Of a DNA stretch of 64,000 bases, positions 35,892 through 44,782 are shown one piece after another; position 1 is the first letter of the stretch, and every line of letters begins with the position of its first letter. Origin of the DNA: Bradyrhizobium sp. CB2312 (lineage in GTDB: Bacteria; Pseudomonadota; Alphaproteobacteria; Rhizobiales; Xanthobacteraceae); assembly GCF_029714425.1 (NCBI RefSeq), contig NZ_CP121668.1, forward strand, positions 7,585,501-7,649,500. Direction: 5' to 3'. The position numbers were made by a program, and so were the translations under genes. The notes beneath the pieces are model-generated. The model worked only from the letters and a program-made list of their open reading frames with translations, was not told where the DNA came from and ran no database searches.

Positions 35892-38057
35892 TCAATTCGT
35901 CCCGGCATCCAGCCGGAACGCATTCTCGACGATCTTCAAGCCCACCTCGTTGCCGAGCGACATCAGCGATTCCGGGTGGAATTGCACGCCGGCGACCGGG
36001 AGGGTCTTGTGCTCCAGCGCCATGGCGACGCCATCCTCAGTGCTGGCGGTAACGGACAACACCTCCGGCATGCTGTCGCGCTCGACGAACAGCGAGTGAT
36101 AGCGGCCGATCACGATCTCGTTCGGCAGATTGCGCATCAGCCGCCCGCCGCGCACCTGCACCCGCGAGGGCCGGCCGTGGGCGGGATGGGTGAGCTGGCC
36201 GAGCTCGCCGCCGAAATATTCGCCGATCGCCTGCACGCCGAGGCAGACGCCGAACACCGGCAGCTTCTTCTCCAGCGCCGCATCGATCGTCTTCCTGATC
36301 CCGAAATCCTCAGGGCGGCCCGGGCCGGGCGACAGCACCAGCAAATCCCACCTCTTCCGCTTGAGCATGTCGAGCGCATGCACATAGCGGACCACGGTGA
36401 CCTCGGCGCCGACCTGGCGGAAATAATCGGCGAGCATGTGCACAAAGCTGTCGTCGTGGTCGATCAGCAGCACCTGCTTGCCCGAACCAGTGGCATCCGG
36501 CGCAAAGGTCGAAAGCGGCTTTGGCGGGTCGCCGCGCAGCGCCTGGAACAGCGCGGCAGCCTTGACCTGGCACTCGCGGTCTTCCGCGGCGGGGTCTGAA
36601 TCGAACAGGCAGGTGGCGCCGACGCGCACTTCGGCGAGGCCATCCTTCATGCGGATGGTGCGGATGGTGAGGCCGGTGTTGATGCTGCCGTCGAAATTCA
36701 CCGCGCCGATCGCCCCCGCGTACCAGCGCCGCGGCGAGCGCTCGTGATCCTCGACGAACTGCATCGCCCACAGCTTTGGCGCGCCTGTTACGGTGACGGC
36801 CCAGGCGTGGGTGAGGAAGGCGTCGAGTGCGTCGAAGCCGGGGCGCAGCATGCCCTCGACGTGGTCGACGGTGTGAAACAGCTTCGAGTAGGTCTCGATC
36901 TGACGGCGCGCCAGCACCTTGATGGTGCCGGGGACGCAGACGCGTGCCTTGTCGTTGCGATCGACGTCGGTGCACATGTTGAGCTCGAACTCGTCCTTCT
37001 CCGAGTTCAGCAGCTGGCGGATCTGCTCGGCATCGCCGATCGCGTCGGTGCCGCGCGCGATCGTGCCCGAGATCGGGCAGGTCTCGACGCGGCGGCCATC
37101 GGAGCGCACGAACATTTCCGGCGAAGCGGAGACGAGAAACTCGCCCTCGCCGAGATTCATCAGCGCGCCATAAGGCGACGGGTTGATGACGCAGAGGCGC
37201 TGGAAGACTTCGGCCGGCGAGCGATCGCACGGTTCGGCGAAGAGCTGGCCGGGCACGGCCTCGAACAGATCGCCACGTGCAAACGCCGCGCGCGCGGTCT
37301 CGACGGTCGCCTGATATTCGCCGGGCGCGTGATCGGCAAAGCCCTGGCGCGGCGTCTTGAGATATGGGCTCACCGCGGTTTCGCGCGGCAGGCCCTCAGT
37401 GGATTTGCCCTTCCAGGCGAAGTCATAACTCAGCACCACGCCGCGGCCGGTGGCGCGGTCATAGGCCAGCAGACGATCGGGCACATAGAGCACGATGTCG
37501 CGCTGGTCGGCGTCGCGCGGGCGCTTCTGCACGAGGTCCTCGATCTGGAACACGAGGTCGTAGGCGAAGGCGCCGAACAGGCCGAGCAGCCCGTCCTCAT
37601 TGGCGGAGAAGGCGGCGACGATGTCGCGCACCAGGGACATCACGCTGGAACGCCGGGTGCGCTGGTCTTCCTCGACCGGCGCATCGCCGCGGATGATGTG
37701 ACCGGCAAGGCGCGTCGCCGTCTTCTCGGAGATCACCACGCAGGGCTCGCGCAGCACGTCTGCGAGGAAGGCGATCAGCACCTGGCCGCGCTCGTTCAGC
37801 GCTTCCAGCTTGAAATTGACGCCTGATGTCTCGAGCTTGAGCGGCGGATCGGAGAAGCCGAGGTCAAAACTCTCGTAACGGCCGGGCACGGTCGTGCCCG
37901 AGGATAGCACCACGCCGCGGCGGCGATCGAGCAGGTTGACGAGATCGTCGAGCCGGTTGGCGCCGCCGGTGAACTGCTCGGCCACGCGCGTGATCGCAAG
38001 ACCGCCGCGGGTCACGTAGTCACTTCGGGCCGGAAGGGCAAAGACAGTCCTGTTCAT
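35892..38057 (-). CDS. trpE(G): Anthranilate synthase, fused TrpE-TrpG
   Basis: Converts chorismate and glutamine to anthranilate, the first step of tryptophan synthesis. The 721-residue chain joins the chorismate-binding TrpE part (residues 1 to about 510, with TCPISGTIARG, NMCTDVDRNDKARVC and the conserved VGATCLFDSDP) and a glutamine amidotransferase TrpG part (about 525-721), whose triad is Cys605 in GVCLGVQ, His694 and Glu696 in FHPES. Such fusions are known in rhizobia. ATG at 38057 follows AAGAGGA. Upstream lie a trpL leader peptide and an attenuator-like hairpin, so expression is probably controlled by transcription attenuation in response to charged tRNA-Trp. Confidence 0.97.
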   Translation of the reverse strand: MNRTVFALPARSDYVTRGGLAITRVAEQFTGGANRLDDLVNLLDRRRGVVLSSGTTVPGRYESFDLGFSDPPLKLETSGVNFKLEALNERGQVLIAFLADVLREPCVVISEKTATRLAGHIIRGDAPVEEDQRTRRSSVMSLVRDIVAAFSANEDGLLGLFGAFAYDLVFQIEDLVQKRPRDADQRDIVLYVPDRLLAYDRATGRGVVLSYDFAWKGKSTEGLPRETAVSPYLKTPRQGFADHAPGEYQATVETARAAFARGDLFEAVPGQLFAEPCDRSPAEVFQRLCVINPSPYGALMNLGEGEFLVSASPEMFVRSDGRRVETCPISGTIARGTDAIGDAEQIRQLLNSEKDEFELNMCTDVDRNDKARVCVPGTIKVLARRQIETYSKLFHTVDHVEGMLRPGFDALDAFLTHAWAVTVTGAPKLWAMQFVEDHERSPRRWYAGAIGAVNFDGSINTGLTIRTIRMKDGLAEVRVGATCLFDSDPAAEDRECQVKAAALFQALRGDPPKPLSTFAPDATGSGKQVLLIDHDDSFVHMLADYFRQVGAEVTVVRYVHALDMLKRKRWDLLVLSPGPGRPEDFGIRKTIDAALEKKLPVFGVCLGVQAIGEYFGGELGQLTHPAHGRPSRVQVRGGRLMRNLPNEIVIGRYHSLFVERDSMPEVLSVTASTEDGVAMALEHKTLPVAGVQFHPESLMSLGNEVGLKIVENAFRLDAGTN

Positions 38058-38120
38058 GTGATCCTCTTGGGGTCCTCTTACGAGACTTGCCGAGGGAACG
38101 CCACACAGGACAAACGATAA

Positions 38121-38144
38121 GGCCGCCGCACTGCGTTGGCGACC
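38121..38144 (-). terminator. Attenuator hairpin of trpEG
   Basis: On the coding strand GGTCGCC and GGCGGCC form a seven-pair stem (one G-T pair) around AACGCAGTGC, followed by TTATCGTTTG. It lies between trpL and the trpEG start, 64 bases before the start codon, in the place expected for an attenuator terminator. Confidence 0.6.
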
Positions 38145-38184
38145 TCAGACGATTTGGGAAAGGAAAATCGCACCGGCCACCTCT

Positions 38185-38232
38185 TTAGGAGGTGCGCCAC
38201 CAAAGACGGGCTGGGCGGACGGCGGTGCTCAT
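38185..38232 (-). CDS. trpL: trp operon leader peptide with tandem Trp codons
   Basis: A 15-codon frame on the trpEG strand reads MSTAVRPARLWWRTS, with two adjacent TGG codons at 38197-38202 near its end. An upstream in-frame ATG at 38250 would give 21 residues, but ATG 38232 has a GGTGAG-like sequence at the right distance. A short hairpin (arms CACCTC/GAGGTG, 38178-38194) overlaps the stop codon, and an attenuator follows. In Sinorhizobium meliloti an equivalent leader controls trpE(G) by attenuation and its RNA and peptide also act in trans (established there). Confidence 0.8.
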   Translation of the reverse strand: MSTAVRPARLWWRTS

Positions 38233-38283
38233 GGGGCGGATACTCACCATGGCCCGGGGGCGCCGTCAAGGGCGGGCTACAGG

Positions 38284-38445
38284 TTAGAGGCCACACCGCG
38301 TCCAAAGCGCGGCCATCTCTGCATCGGTAGCGAACTCGCCTCGATCCGCCTCGCGGAGGCCTTCGAGAACGGCCGCCCGATGCGCCTCAGGGACCTTGAA
38401 GACCTCGCGCTCCGAACGCGCATCGGCTTCCGATTTATCCTCCAC
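38284..38445 (-). CDS. Small antitoxin-like protein
   Basis: A 53-residue acidic protein starting at GTG 38445, four bases after the dienelactone hydrolase stop. The sequence KVPEAHRAAVLEGLREADRG then EFATDAEMAALWTRCGL resembles the C-terminal half of ribbon-helix-helix or ParD-like antitoxins, which often end with A-D-x-G-x-x-(A/V)-(S/T)-D-x-E-(V/M) and a short amphipathic tail. The DNA-binding N-terminal strand is missing and no toxin gene follows, so it may be an orphan or a different small helical protein. Confidence 0.45.
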   Translation of the reverse strand: MEDKSEADARSEREVFKVPEAHRAAVLEGLREADRGEFATDAEMAALWTRCGL

Positions 38446-38449
38446 GCCG

Positions 38450-39124
38450 CTACCCCAGATGCTTCCGGAAAAACTCCGTCGCCCTGCCCCAGGCGAGCTC
38501 GGCGGCTTCGCGGTCGTGAACGGCCTGGCGCTGCTCGTTGACGAAGGCGTGTTCGGCGTCATAGCGGAACAGCTCGAGCGACTTGCCGGCGGCCTTCATG
38601 GCTTTCTCGAAGCCGCCCACCAGCTCCGGGGTGCACCAATCGTCCTTGTTGGCGAAATGCGCCTGCAGCGGGATCTTGACGTCGGCGGGCTTGGCGGCCT
38701 GCTCCGGCGGGATGCCGTAGAACACGACGCCGGCGGCGAGCTCGGGCACATGCACCGAGCCGATGATGGTGACGGCGCCGCCGAGACAGAAGCCTGTCAA
38801 GCCGACCTTGGCGCCGTTGCGCGACAGGTACTGCGCGGCGCCGCGCACGGTCTGCGTGGTGGCGTCCATGAAATCGAGCGAGTTCATCTCCTTGTTGGCG
38901 GAATCCGTGTCGTGATACGGCACCACCTTGCCCTTGTAGAGATCGGGCGCCAGCGCATCGAAGCCGGCGAGCGCAAAGCGATCGCACAGGCCCTTGATCT
39001 GGTCCGACAGGCCCCACCATTCCTGGATCACGACCACGCCCGGCGCATTGCCGCGCGCGGCATTGGCGAGATAGCCCGAGGCGTCCTTGCCATCCGGGCG
39101 CTTGAAGGTGATGGCGGTTCCCAT
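38450..39124 (-). CDS. Dienelactone hydrolase family protein
   Basis: A 224-residue alpha/beta hydrolase. The nucleophile is Cys113 in LTGFCLGGAV, with Asp in NKDDWCTPE (161-162) and His192 in DAEHAF forming the Cys-Asp-His triad of dienelactone hydrolases; Glu36 in IQEWWGL is the residue that activates the Cys. The enzyme hydrolyses lactones from chlorocatechol breakdown or related esters; the real substrate here is uncertain. ATG at 39124 follows CCGGAGGA. The small antitoxin-like gene begins right after it. Confidence 0.92.
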   Translation of the reverse strand: MGTAITFKRPDGKDASGYLANAARGNAPGVVVIQEWWGLSDQIKGLCDRFALAGFDALAPDLYKGKVVPYHDTDSANKEMNSLDFMDATTQTVRGAAQYLSRNGAKVGLTGFCLGGAVTIIGSVHVPELAAGVVFYGIPPEQAAKPADVKIPLQAHFANKDDWCTPELVGGFEKAMKAAGKSLELFRYDAEHAFVNEQRQAVHDREAAELAWGRATEFFRKHLG

Positions 39125-39204
39125 GGTGTCCTCCGGTGAGTTTCTGGGGAGCGGTTGGCGGTCATTGTGGCGGGTGAGGACGTGTGAAGCAATCCACACT
39201 CTCG

Positions 39205-39280
39205 TCATTCCGGCGGTGCGCAGCACCGAACCCGGAATCTCGAGATTCCGGGTTCGCGCTATCGCGCGCCCCGGAATGAC
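39205..39280. repeat. Palindromic repeat (GTCATTCCGG type)
   Basis: GTCATTCCGG at the left faces CCGGAATGAC at the right; inside, AACCCGGAATCTC is followed at once by GAGATTCCGGGTT, a perfect inverted pair. It lies between the dienelactone hydrolase start and the fbcH terminator. Confidence 0.75.
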
Positions 39281-39287
39281 CGCACAA

Positions 39288-39310
39288 CAAAAAAGCCCCC
39301 TTGCGGGGGC
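39288..39310 (-). terminator. Rho-independent terminator of the fbc operon
   Basis: On the minus strand GCCCCCGCAAGGGGGC forms a 6-bp GC stem with a 4-base loop, followed by TTTTTTG. It begins 25 bases beyond the fbcH stop codon. Confidence 0.85.
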
Positions 39311-39334
39311 TTCTTCATTCTCGTCGCGCGCCGC

Positions 39335-41398
39335 TCAGTGGGAGTCGGCCCAGACCTTCTTCTTGGTGAAGTACATCAGCAGCGCGAAGATGATCAGGAA
39401 CACGAACACCTGGAAACCGAGGCGCTTGCGCGCTTCCATATGCGGCTCCGCGGTCCACATCAGGAACGTGGTGACGTCCTTGGAATATTGCGCGACCGTG
39501 GTCGGCGAGCCGTCGTCATAGGTCACCTGGCCGTCGCTGAGCGGCTTCGGCATCTTGATGGCGTGGCCCGGGAAGTACCTGTTGTAGTAGGAGCCCTCCG
39601 GGATCGTCACGCCCTCCGGCACCTTCTCCTCGAAGCCCTGGAGCACCGCCGCGACGTAGTCCGGGCCCTGCTCCTGGTATTGGGTGAAGAAGTCGAAGAT
39701 GAACCAGGGGAAGCCGCGGCCGTAGGAGCGCGCCTTGGTGATCAGCGACAGGTCGGGGGGCGCCGCGCCGCCATTGGCCGCACGGGCGGCCTGCTCGTTC
39801 GGGAACGGCGAGGGGAAGTAGTCGGCTGCCCGGCCCGGGCGCTCGAACATGTCGCCCGCATCGTTCGGACCATCCTTGATCTTGTAATCGGAAGCGAAGG
39901 CCGCCACCTGGGCCAGGGAATAGCCGGGGCCACCGGGTTCGCCCAGATTGCGGAAGGCGATGAAGGACAGGCCGTGGCAGTTGGCGCAGACCTCCTTGTA
40001 GACCTTCAGGCCGCGCTGGAGCGCACCGCGGTCGAACTTGCCGAACGGACCTGAGAACGACCATTTGTTGCCGGGCGGCCTGTCGCTGCCTTCGCTGGCC
40101 CGGGCATCACCGAGGCTGCCGAGGAACAGCGCACCGGCGGCGACCAACGCGACCGCGACGGAGGCCACCGCCTTGCTGCCCTTGGCGAGGATCGCCTCCG
40201 AGATCGAGTTCGGCACCGGCCGCGGCGTCTCGATGCGCGAGAGCAGCGGCAGCACGATCAGGAAGTAGGCAAAATAGCACACCGTCAGGACCCGGCCGGC
40301 AACCACGTAGATGCCTTCCGGCGGCTGCGCGCCGAGATAGCCGAGCAGGATGCAGACCGCGACGAAGATCCAGAAGAACTGCTTGGCCAGCGGACGGTAC
40401 TTCGACGACCGCGTCCTCGCGCTGTCCAGCCAGGGCAGGAAGCACAGGATGATGATCGCCGAGAACATCGCGATGACACCCGCGAGCTTGTTCGGGATCG
40501 AGCGCAGGATCGCGTAGAACGGCAGGTAATACCATTCCGGCACGATGTGCGGCGGCGTCACGCCCGGATTCGCCGGGATGTAGTTGTCGGCGTCGCCGAG
40601 ATAGTTCGGCATGTAGAAGATGAACCAGGCATAGAGCAGCAGGAAGCAGGACACGCCGAACATGTCCTTGATGGTCGCGTGCGGCGTGAACGGCACCGTG
40701 TCCTTTTCCGTCTTCGGCTCGACGCCGTCGGGATTGTTCTGTCCGGCGACATGCAGCGCCCAGACGTGCAGCACGACGACGCCCGCGATCAGGAACGGCA
40801 ACAGATAGTGCAGCGAGAAGAAGCGGTTCAGCGTCGGGTTGCCGACCGAATAGCCGCCCCACAGCAGCGTCACGATGCTCTCGCCGACATAGGGAATGGC
40901 GGAGAACAGGTTAGTGATGACGGTGGCGCCCCAGAAGCTCATCTGGCCCCACGGCAGCACGTAGCCCATGAAGCCCGTCGCCATCATCAGGAGGTAGATG
41001 ATGACGCCGAGGATCCACAGCACCTCGCGCGGCTCCTTGTAGGAGCCGTAATAGAGGCCGCGCAGCATGTGGACATAAACCGCGAAGAAGAACATCGACG
41101 CGCCGCAGGCGTGCATGTTGCGCAGCAGCCAGCCGTAATTGACGTCACGGACGATCAGCTCGACCGACTTGAAGGCGAGATCGGCGTGCGGCGTGTAATG
41201 CATCGCCAGGATCACGCCGGTGAGGATTTGCATCCCGAGCATGAAGGAGAGGATGGCGCCGAAGGTCCACCAGTAGTTCAGATTGCGCGGGGTGGGATAG
41301 ACGACGAAGGAAGAGTGCATGAGGCCGAGGATCGGCAGGCGCCGCTCGATCCATTGCAGGGCCGGATTGCTCGGCTGGTAGTCGGATGGTCCGCTCAT
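39335..41398 (-). CDS. fbcH: Fused cytochrome b / cytochrome c1
   Basis: Two subunits of the ubiquinol-cytochrome c reductase (bc1 complex) made as one 687-residue precursor. Residues 1 to about 400 are cytochrome b, with eight membrane helices, heme-ligand His pairs (segments [20 protein letters not shown] and [20 protein letters not shown]) and the quinol-site PEWY. A hydrophobic linker near 420-440 ends in ARASEG and acts as an internal signal. The c1 part has the heme motif CANCH at 471-475, the axial Met in IKMPKPL near 616 and a C-terminal anchor ([17 protein letters not shown]). The fusion and its cleavage after export are established in Bradyrhizobium japonicum. It follows fbcF by 62 bases. 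Confidence 0.97.
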   Translation of the reverse strand: MSGPSDYQPSNPALQWIERRLPILGLMHSSFVVYPTPRNLNYWWTFGAILSFMLGMQILTGVILAMHYTPHADLAFKSVELIVRDVNYGWLLRNMHACGASMFFFAVYVHMLRGLYYGSYKEPREVLWILGVIIYLLMMATGFMGYVLPWGQMSFWGATVITNLFSAIPYVGESIVTLLWGGYSVGNPTLNRFFSLHYLLPFLIAGVVVLHVWALHVAGQNNPDGVEPKTEKDTVPFTPHATIKDMFGVSCFLLLYAWFIFYMPNYLGDADNYIPANPGVTPPHIVPEWYYLPFYAILRSIPNKLAGVIAMFSAIIILCFLPWLDSARTRSSKYRPLAKQFFWIFVAVCILLGYLGAQPPEGIYVVAGRVLTVCYFAYFLIVLPLLSRIETPRPVPNSISEAILAKGSKAVASVAVALVAAGALFLGSLGDARASEGSDRPPGNKWSFSGPFGKFDRGALQRGLKVYKEVCANCHGLSFIAFRNLGEPGGPGYSLAQVAAFASDYKIKDGPNDAGDMFERPGRAADYFPSPFPNEQAARAANGGAAPPDLSLITKARSYGRGFPWFIFDFFTQYQEQGPDYVAAVLQGFEEKVPEGVTIPEGSYYNRYFPGHAIKMPKPLSDGQVTYDDGSPTTVAQYSKDVTTFLMWTAEPHMEARKRLGFQVFVFLIIFALLMYFTKKKVWADSH

Positions 41399-41460
41399 GA
41401 TGCGATCCTGAGGAAATATAACGACGAGACGGCGCGAAGCTTCGGACGCAGGTCCGAAGC

Positions 41461-41991
41461 TCAGCCGATCTGGATTTTGGTGTCGGAAACGAACTGGTAC
41501 GGCGGCACGGCCAGGTTCGCGGGCGCGGGCCCCTGGCGGATGCGGCCGGACGAGTCGTACTGCGAACCATGGCAGGGGCAGAAGAACCCGTCGTAATTGC
41601 CCTCATGGGCGATCGGGATGCAGCCGAGATGGGTGCAGATGCCGATCACGACCAGCCACTGCTCATGGCCGGACTTGACGCGGGCCTCGTCGGTCTGCGG
41701 ATCGGGCAGGCTCGCCACGTTGACGGCGCGCGCCTCTTCGATCTGCTTCTTGGTGCGGTGGCTGATGTAGATCGGCTTGCCGCGCCAGAACACCTTGATG
41801 TCCTGCCCCTCGGCGACCGGGCTGAGATCGACCTCGATCGGCGCACCGGCGGCGATGGTCGACGCATCGGGATTCATTTGGGAGATGAAGGGCCAGAGCG
41901 CGGCTGCGCCCCCTACTGCTGCAGCTGCCCCCGTTGCAACGAATAAGAAATCACGGCGTGTCGGATGGTCCGCCGAAGACGCTGTCGTCAC
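41461..41991 (-). CDS. fbcF: Ubiquinol-cytochrome c reductase, Rieske iron-sulfur subunit
   Basis: The 176-residue Rieske protein of the bc1 complex carries a [2Fe-2S] cluster that takes electrons from quinol. Ligands are Cys119, His121, Cys138 and His141 in CTHLGC and CPCHGS, with Cys124-Cys140 forming the disulfide. The N-terminus has a twin-arginine signal anchor, [18 protein letters not shown] (residues 11-28), followed by one membrane helix. GTG at 41991 is preferred over an ATG far upstream because the family starts just before the Tat motif. The gene is the first of the fbc operon. Confidence 0.95.
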   Translation of the reverse strand: MTTASSADHPTRRDFLFVATGAAAAVGGAAALWPFISQMNPDASTIAAGAPIEVDLSPVAEGQDIKVFWRGKPIYISHRTKKQIEEARAVNVASLPDPQTDEARVKSGHEQWLVVIGICTHLGCIPIAHEGNYDGFFCPCHGSQYDSSGRIRQGPAPANLAVPPYQFVSDTKIQIG

Positions 41992-42185
41992 GATTCCAAC
42001 CCTTTCTTCTTTTGCTGCCGGCGGAACCGCTCCGGGAGCCCCCAAGGTCCCCAGAACAGCCTGCCGGCGCCCGCGGCCCCCCGCGGCGGCAGAACTTTCA
42101 CTTGTCCCCACCAAAACAAGGGCGAAAACAGCAGTCCAGAATCGTTCTATTGGCACCCTTGCCGGGCGAGCGCAAGCCCGCTAAC

Positions 42186-42220
42186 GGCGCGGGAGCGTGC
42201 AATGCACGAATTCCCGCGCC
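42186..42220. promoter_or_regulatory. Long hairpin between fbcF and trmL
   Basis: GGCGCGGGA pairs with TCCCGCGCC, and inside CGTGCA pairs with TGCACG around a single A. The stem is 15 bp with a small internal loop. It lies 52 bases before trmL in a divergent promoter region. It could be an RNA structure in the trmL leader or an operator. Confidence 0.4.
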
Positions 42221-42271
42221 AGCGATGTTTTATTGAGACAATTCGGTCCCGGCCCAACCCGACGCCAAGCC

Positions 42272-42730
42272 ATGCAGATAGCGCTTTTCCAACCCGACAT
42301 CCCCCAGAACACCGGCACGATTCTCAGGCTCTGCGCCTGCTTCGGGCTGGCCGCCCACATCATCGAGCCGGCAGGGTTCCCGGTCTCCGACCGGCATTTC
42401 CGCCGGGCGGGAATGGATTATCTTGACCATGTCAGCATCGTCAGACACAGCTCCTGGCTGACGTTCGAGGAGTGGCGCGCGGCACAGGGCTACCGCCTGC
42501 TGCTGTTCACCACCAAGGGTGCCACCGACTACCGCGATTTCCGTTACCAGACGGCGGACATCCTGCTATTCGGACGCGAGAGCGCCGGGGTCACCGACGC
42601 GGTGGTCGAGGCCGCGGACGCGCGGCTGGTGATCCCGATCAATCCGGGCCTGCGGTCGCTCAATGTCGCCATGACCGCGGCGATGGCCGCAGGCGAGGCG
42701 CTGCGGCAACTCCGGAACCCGCAAGTTTGA
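42272..42730 (+). CDS. trmL: tRNA (cytidine/uridine-34-2'-O)-methyltransferase TrmL
   Basis: A 152-residue SPOUT-family enzyme that 2'-O-methylates the wobble base of tRNA-Leu isoacceptors using SAM. The start IALFQPDIPQNTGTILRLCA carries the conserved Asn-Thr-Gly, and the knot-forming SAM site is ILLFGRESAGVTDAVVEAAD followed by LVIPINPGLRSLNVAMTAAM. Length is standard. ATG at 42272. It is divergent from fbcF and 19 bases before queE. Confidence 0.96.
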   Translation: MQIALFQPDIPQNTGTILRLCACFGLAAHIIEPAGFPVSDRHFRRAGMDYLDHVSIVRHSSWLTFEEWRAAQGYRLLLFTTKGATDYRDFRYQTADILLFGRESAGVTDAVVEAADARLVIPINPGLRSLNVAMTAAMAAGEALRQLRNPQV

Positions 42731-42749
42731 GACCATTGAGGAGAGAAGC

Positions 42750-43382
42750 GTGAGTTACGCGGTCAAGGAGATCTTCCTGACCCTGCAAGGCGAAGGCGCC
42801 CATGCCGGGCGCGCGTCGGTGTTCTGCCGTTTTGCCGGCTGCAACCTCTGGAGCGGCCGCGAGGCTGACCGCACGGACGCCGTGTGCAAGTTCTGTGACA
42901 CGGATTTCGTCGGCACCGACGGCACGCTCGGCGGCCGTTACGCTTCCGCCGCGGACCTCGCCGACACCATCGCCGCGCAGTGGACCGCGAGCGCGGGCAA
43001 CCGCTACGTGGTGCTGACCGGCGGCGAGCCGCTGCTCCAGGTCGATGCCGACCTGATCGATGCGCTCCATGCGCGCGGCTTCGAGATCGGCGTCGAGACC
43101 AACGGCACGATTGCAGCGCCTGACGGCCTCGACTGGATCTGCGTCAGCCCCAAGGGCGGCAGCGAGCTCGTGCAGACGCGCGGCCATGAGCTGAAGCTGG
43201 TCTATCCGCAAGCCCTCGCCGCCCCCGAGACCTTCGAGAGCCTTGCCTTCGAGCGCTTCTCGCTCCAGCCGATGGACGGCCCGGAGGTCACGGAGAACAC
43301 CGCGCGCGCGATCGACTATTGCCTGCGCCATCCGCAATGGCGGCTGAGCGTGCAGACGCATAAGTCGCTCGGCATCAGATAG
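42750..43382 (+). CDS. queE: 7-carboxy-7-deazaguanine synthase
   Basis: Radical SAM enzyme of 7-deazapurine synthesis, turning 6-carboxytetrahydropterin into 7-carboxy-7-deazaguanine, toward queuosine in tRNA. The 210-residue protein has LTLQGEGAHAGRASVFCRFA at the start and the cluster cysteines Cys31, Cys46 and Cys49 spaced C-x14-C-x2-C, a known QueE variant of the CxxxCxxC loop. LTGGEPLLQVD and VETNGTIA are conserved SAM and substrate segments. The start is GTG at 42750. The next gene encodes a COG0720 protein. Confidence 0.95.
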   Translation: MSYAVKEIFLTLQGEGAHAGRASVFCRFAGCNLWSGREADRTDAVCKFCDTDFVGTDGTLGGRYASAADLADTIAAQWTASAGNRYVVLTGGEPLLQVDADLIDALHARGFEIGVETNGTIAAPDGLDWICVSPKGGSELVQTRGHELKLVYPQALAAPETFESLAFERFSLQPMDGPEVTENTARAIDYCLRHPQWRLSVQTHKSLGIR

Positions 43383-43399
43383 GATTGGTTTTCGGACAG

Positions 43400-43765
43400 A
43401 TGTGGGAATTGACGAAATCGTTCCGCTTCGAGGCGGCGCATTCACTATCGGGCACGACGTTCGGCGCGGCGAGCGAGGAGATCCATGGCCACTCCTTCCG
43501 CGCCGAGGTGACGCTGCGCGGCACGCCCGATCCCAAGACCGGCATGGTGGTCGATCTCGGCCTTGTCCAGCGCGCCATCGAGGACGTCCGGCTGACGCTC
43601 GACCACAAGTACCTCAACAAGATCGAGGCGCTGGGCACGCCGACGCTGGAAAACCTCTCGCGCTTCGTCTGGGAGCGGCTGGCGCATATCGGCAAGCTGA
43701 CCCGCGTCAGCATCCACCGCGACAGTTGCAACGAGAGCTGCACCTATTACGGTCCGCAGGAATAG
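43400..43765 (+). CDS. 6-carboxytetrahydropterin synthase (QueD)-like COG0720 protein
   Basis: A 121-residue T-fold protein. The zinc ligands are His14 in FEAAHSL and His29/His31 in IHGHSF. Canonical QueD has Cys four residues before HGH (CxxxHGH), but here that position is Ser25 and the motif is ExxHGH with Glu26. ExxHGH is the mark of the PTPS-III subgroup, linked to folate synthesis, so the activity may differ. Position 17 bases after queE suggests a queuosine role instead. LDHKYLN and the C-terminal RDSCNESCTYYG are conserved. ATG at 43400. Confidence 0.82.
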   Translation: MWELTKSFRFEAAHSLSGTTFGAASEEIHGHSFRAEVTLRGTPDPKTGMVVDLGLVQRAIEDVRLTLDHKYLNKIEALGTPTLENLSRFVWERLAHIGKLTRVSIHRDSCNESCTYYGPQE

Positions 43766-43781
43766 TCACGATCTCGGTCTC

Positions 43782-43870
43782 GCAGGGTGGGCAAAGCGGA
43801 GCGTGCCCACCAATCAAGACGACGGTGAAAGATGGTGGGCACGGCGCAAGGGCGCCTTTGCCCACCCTAC
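43782..43870. repeat. Palindromic repeat, family A (copy 3)
   Basis: GCAGGGTGGGCAAAG at 43782-43796 faces CTTTGCCCACCCTAC at 43856-43870, with GCGTGCCCACCAA / TGGTGGGCACGGC inner arms. Located between the COG0720 gene and hemF. Confidence 0.85.
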
Positions 43871-43894
43871 GGCAGGTTTGTTCGGGAATTGAAT

Positions 43895-44782
43895 ATGGAC
43901 GCATCGACAATCGAAGACCGCAAGAGCCGCGCCCGCGCCTGGTTCGAAGCCTTGCGCGATGACATCTGCGCAAGCTTCGAGCGCCTCGAGGACGAGGCGC
44001 CGCAAAGCCTCTATCCGGGCGAAGCCGGCCGCTTCGCGCGCACGCCCTGGCAGCGCACCGACCACTCTGGCGCGGCCGGCGGCGGCGGCGTGATGTCGAT
44101 GTTGCATGGGCGCCTGTTCGAGAAGGTTGGCGTGCATTGCTCGACCGTGCACGGCGAATTCGCGCCCGAGTTTCGCGCGCAGATCCCGGGCGCGGCGGAC
44201 GACCCGAAATTCTGGGCCTCCGGCATCTCGCTGATCGCGCACATGCGCAATCCGCATGTGCCAGCCGTGCACATGAACACGCGCTTCGTCGTCACCACAA
44301 AGGCCTGGTTCGGCGGCGGGGCCGATCTGACGCCCGTACTGGATCGCCGGCGCACGCAGGACGACGCCGACACGCTCGCCTTCCATGCCGCGATGAAAGA
44401 GGCGTGCGACCAGCCGAACGGCGTTGCCGACTACGACAAGTACAAGAAGTGGTGCGACGAGTATTTCTACCTGCCGCACCGGAAAGAGGCGCGCGGCGTC
44501 GGAGGCATCTTCTACGACTGGCATGACAGCGGCGACTGGGACGCCGACCTCGCCTTCACCCAGGATGTCGGCCGCACCTTCCTGAAGATCTACCCTGAGA
44601 TCGTCAGGCGCAATTTCGCGACAAGCTGGACGGCGGTTGATCGCGAGGAACAACTGGTCCGGCGCGGCCGCTATGTCGAGTTCAACCTGCTCTACGACCG
44701 CGGCACCATCTTCGGGCTCAAGACCGGCGGCAATGTGGACTCCATCCTGTCGTCGCTGCCACCGGAGGTGAAATGGCCATGA
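43895..44782 (+). CDS. hemF: Oxygen-dependent coproporphyrinogen III oxidase
   Basis: Oxidative decarboxylation of coproporphyrinogen III to protoporphyrinogen IX, using O2, in heme synthesis. The 295-residue protein has the conserved [40 protein letters not shown], the [20 protein letters not shown] block and the C-terminal [27 protein letters not shown], all family hallmarks. ATG at 43895 sits after a short AT-rich leader. The following HAD hydrolase gene overlaps its end. Confidence 0.97.
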   Translation: MDASTIEDRKSRARAWFEALRDDICASFERLEDEAPQSLYPGEAGRFARTPWQRTDHSGAAGGGGVMSMLHGRLFEKVGVHCSTVHGEFAPEFRAQIPGAADDPKFWASGISLIAHMRNPHVPAVHMNTRFVVTTKAWFGGGADLTPVLDRRRTQDDADTLAFHAAMKEACDQPNGVADYDKYKKWCDEYFYLPHRKEARGVGGIFYDWHDSGDWDADLAFTQDVGRTFLKIYPEIVRRNFATSWTAVDREEQLVRRGRYVEFNLLYDRGTIFGLKTGGNVDSILSSLPPEVKWP

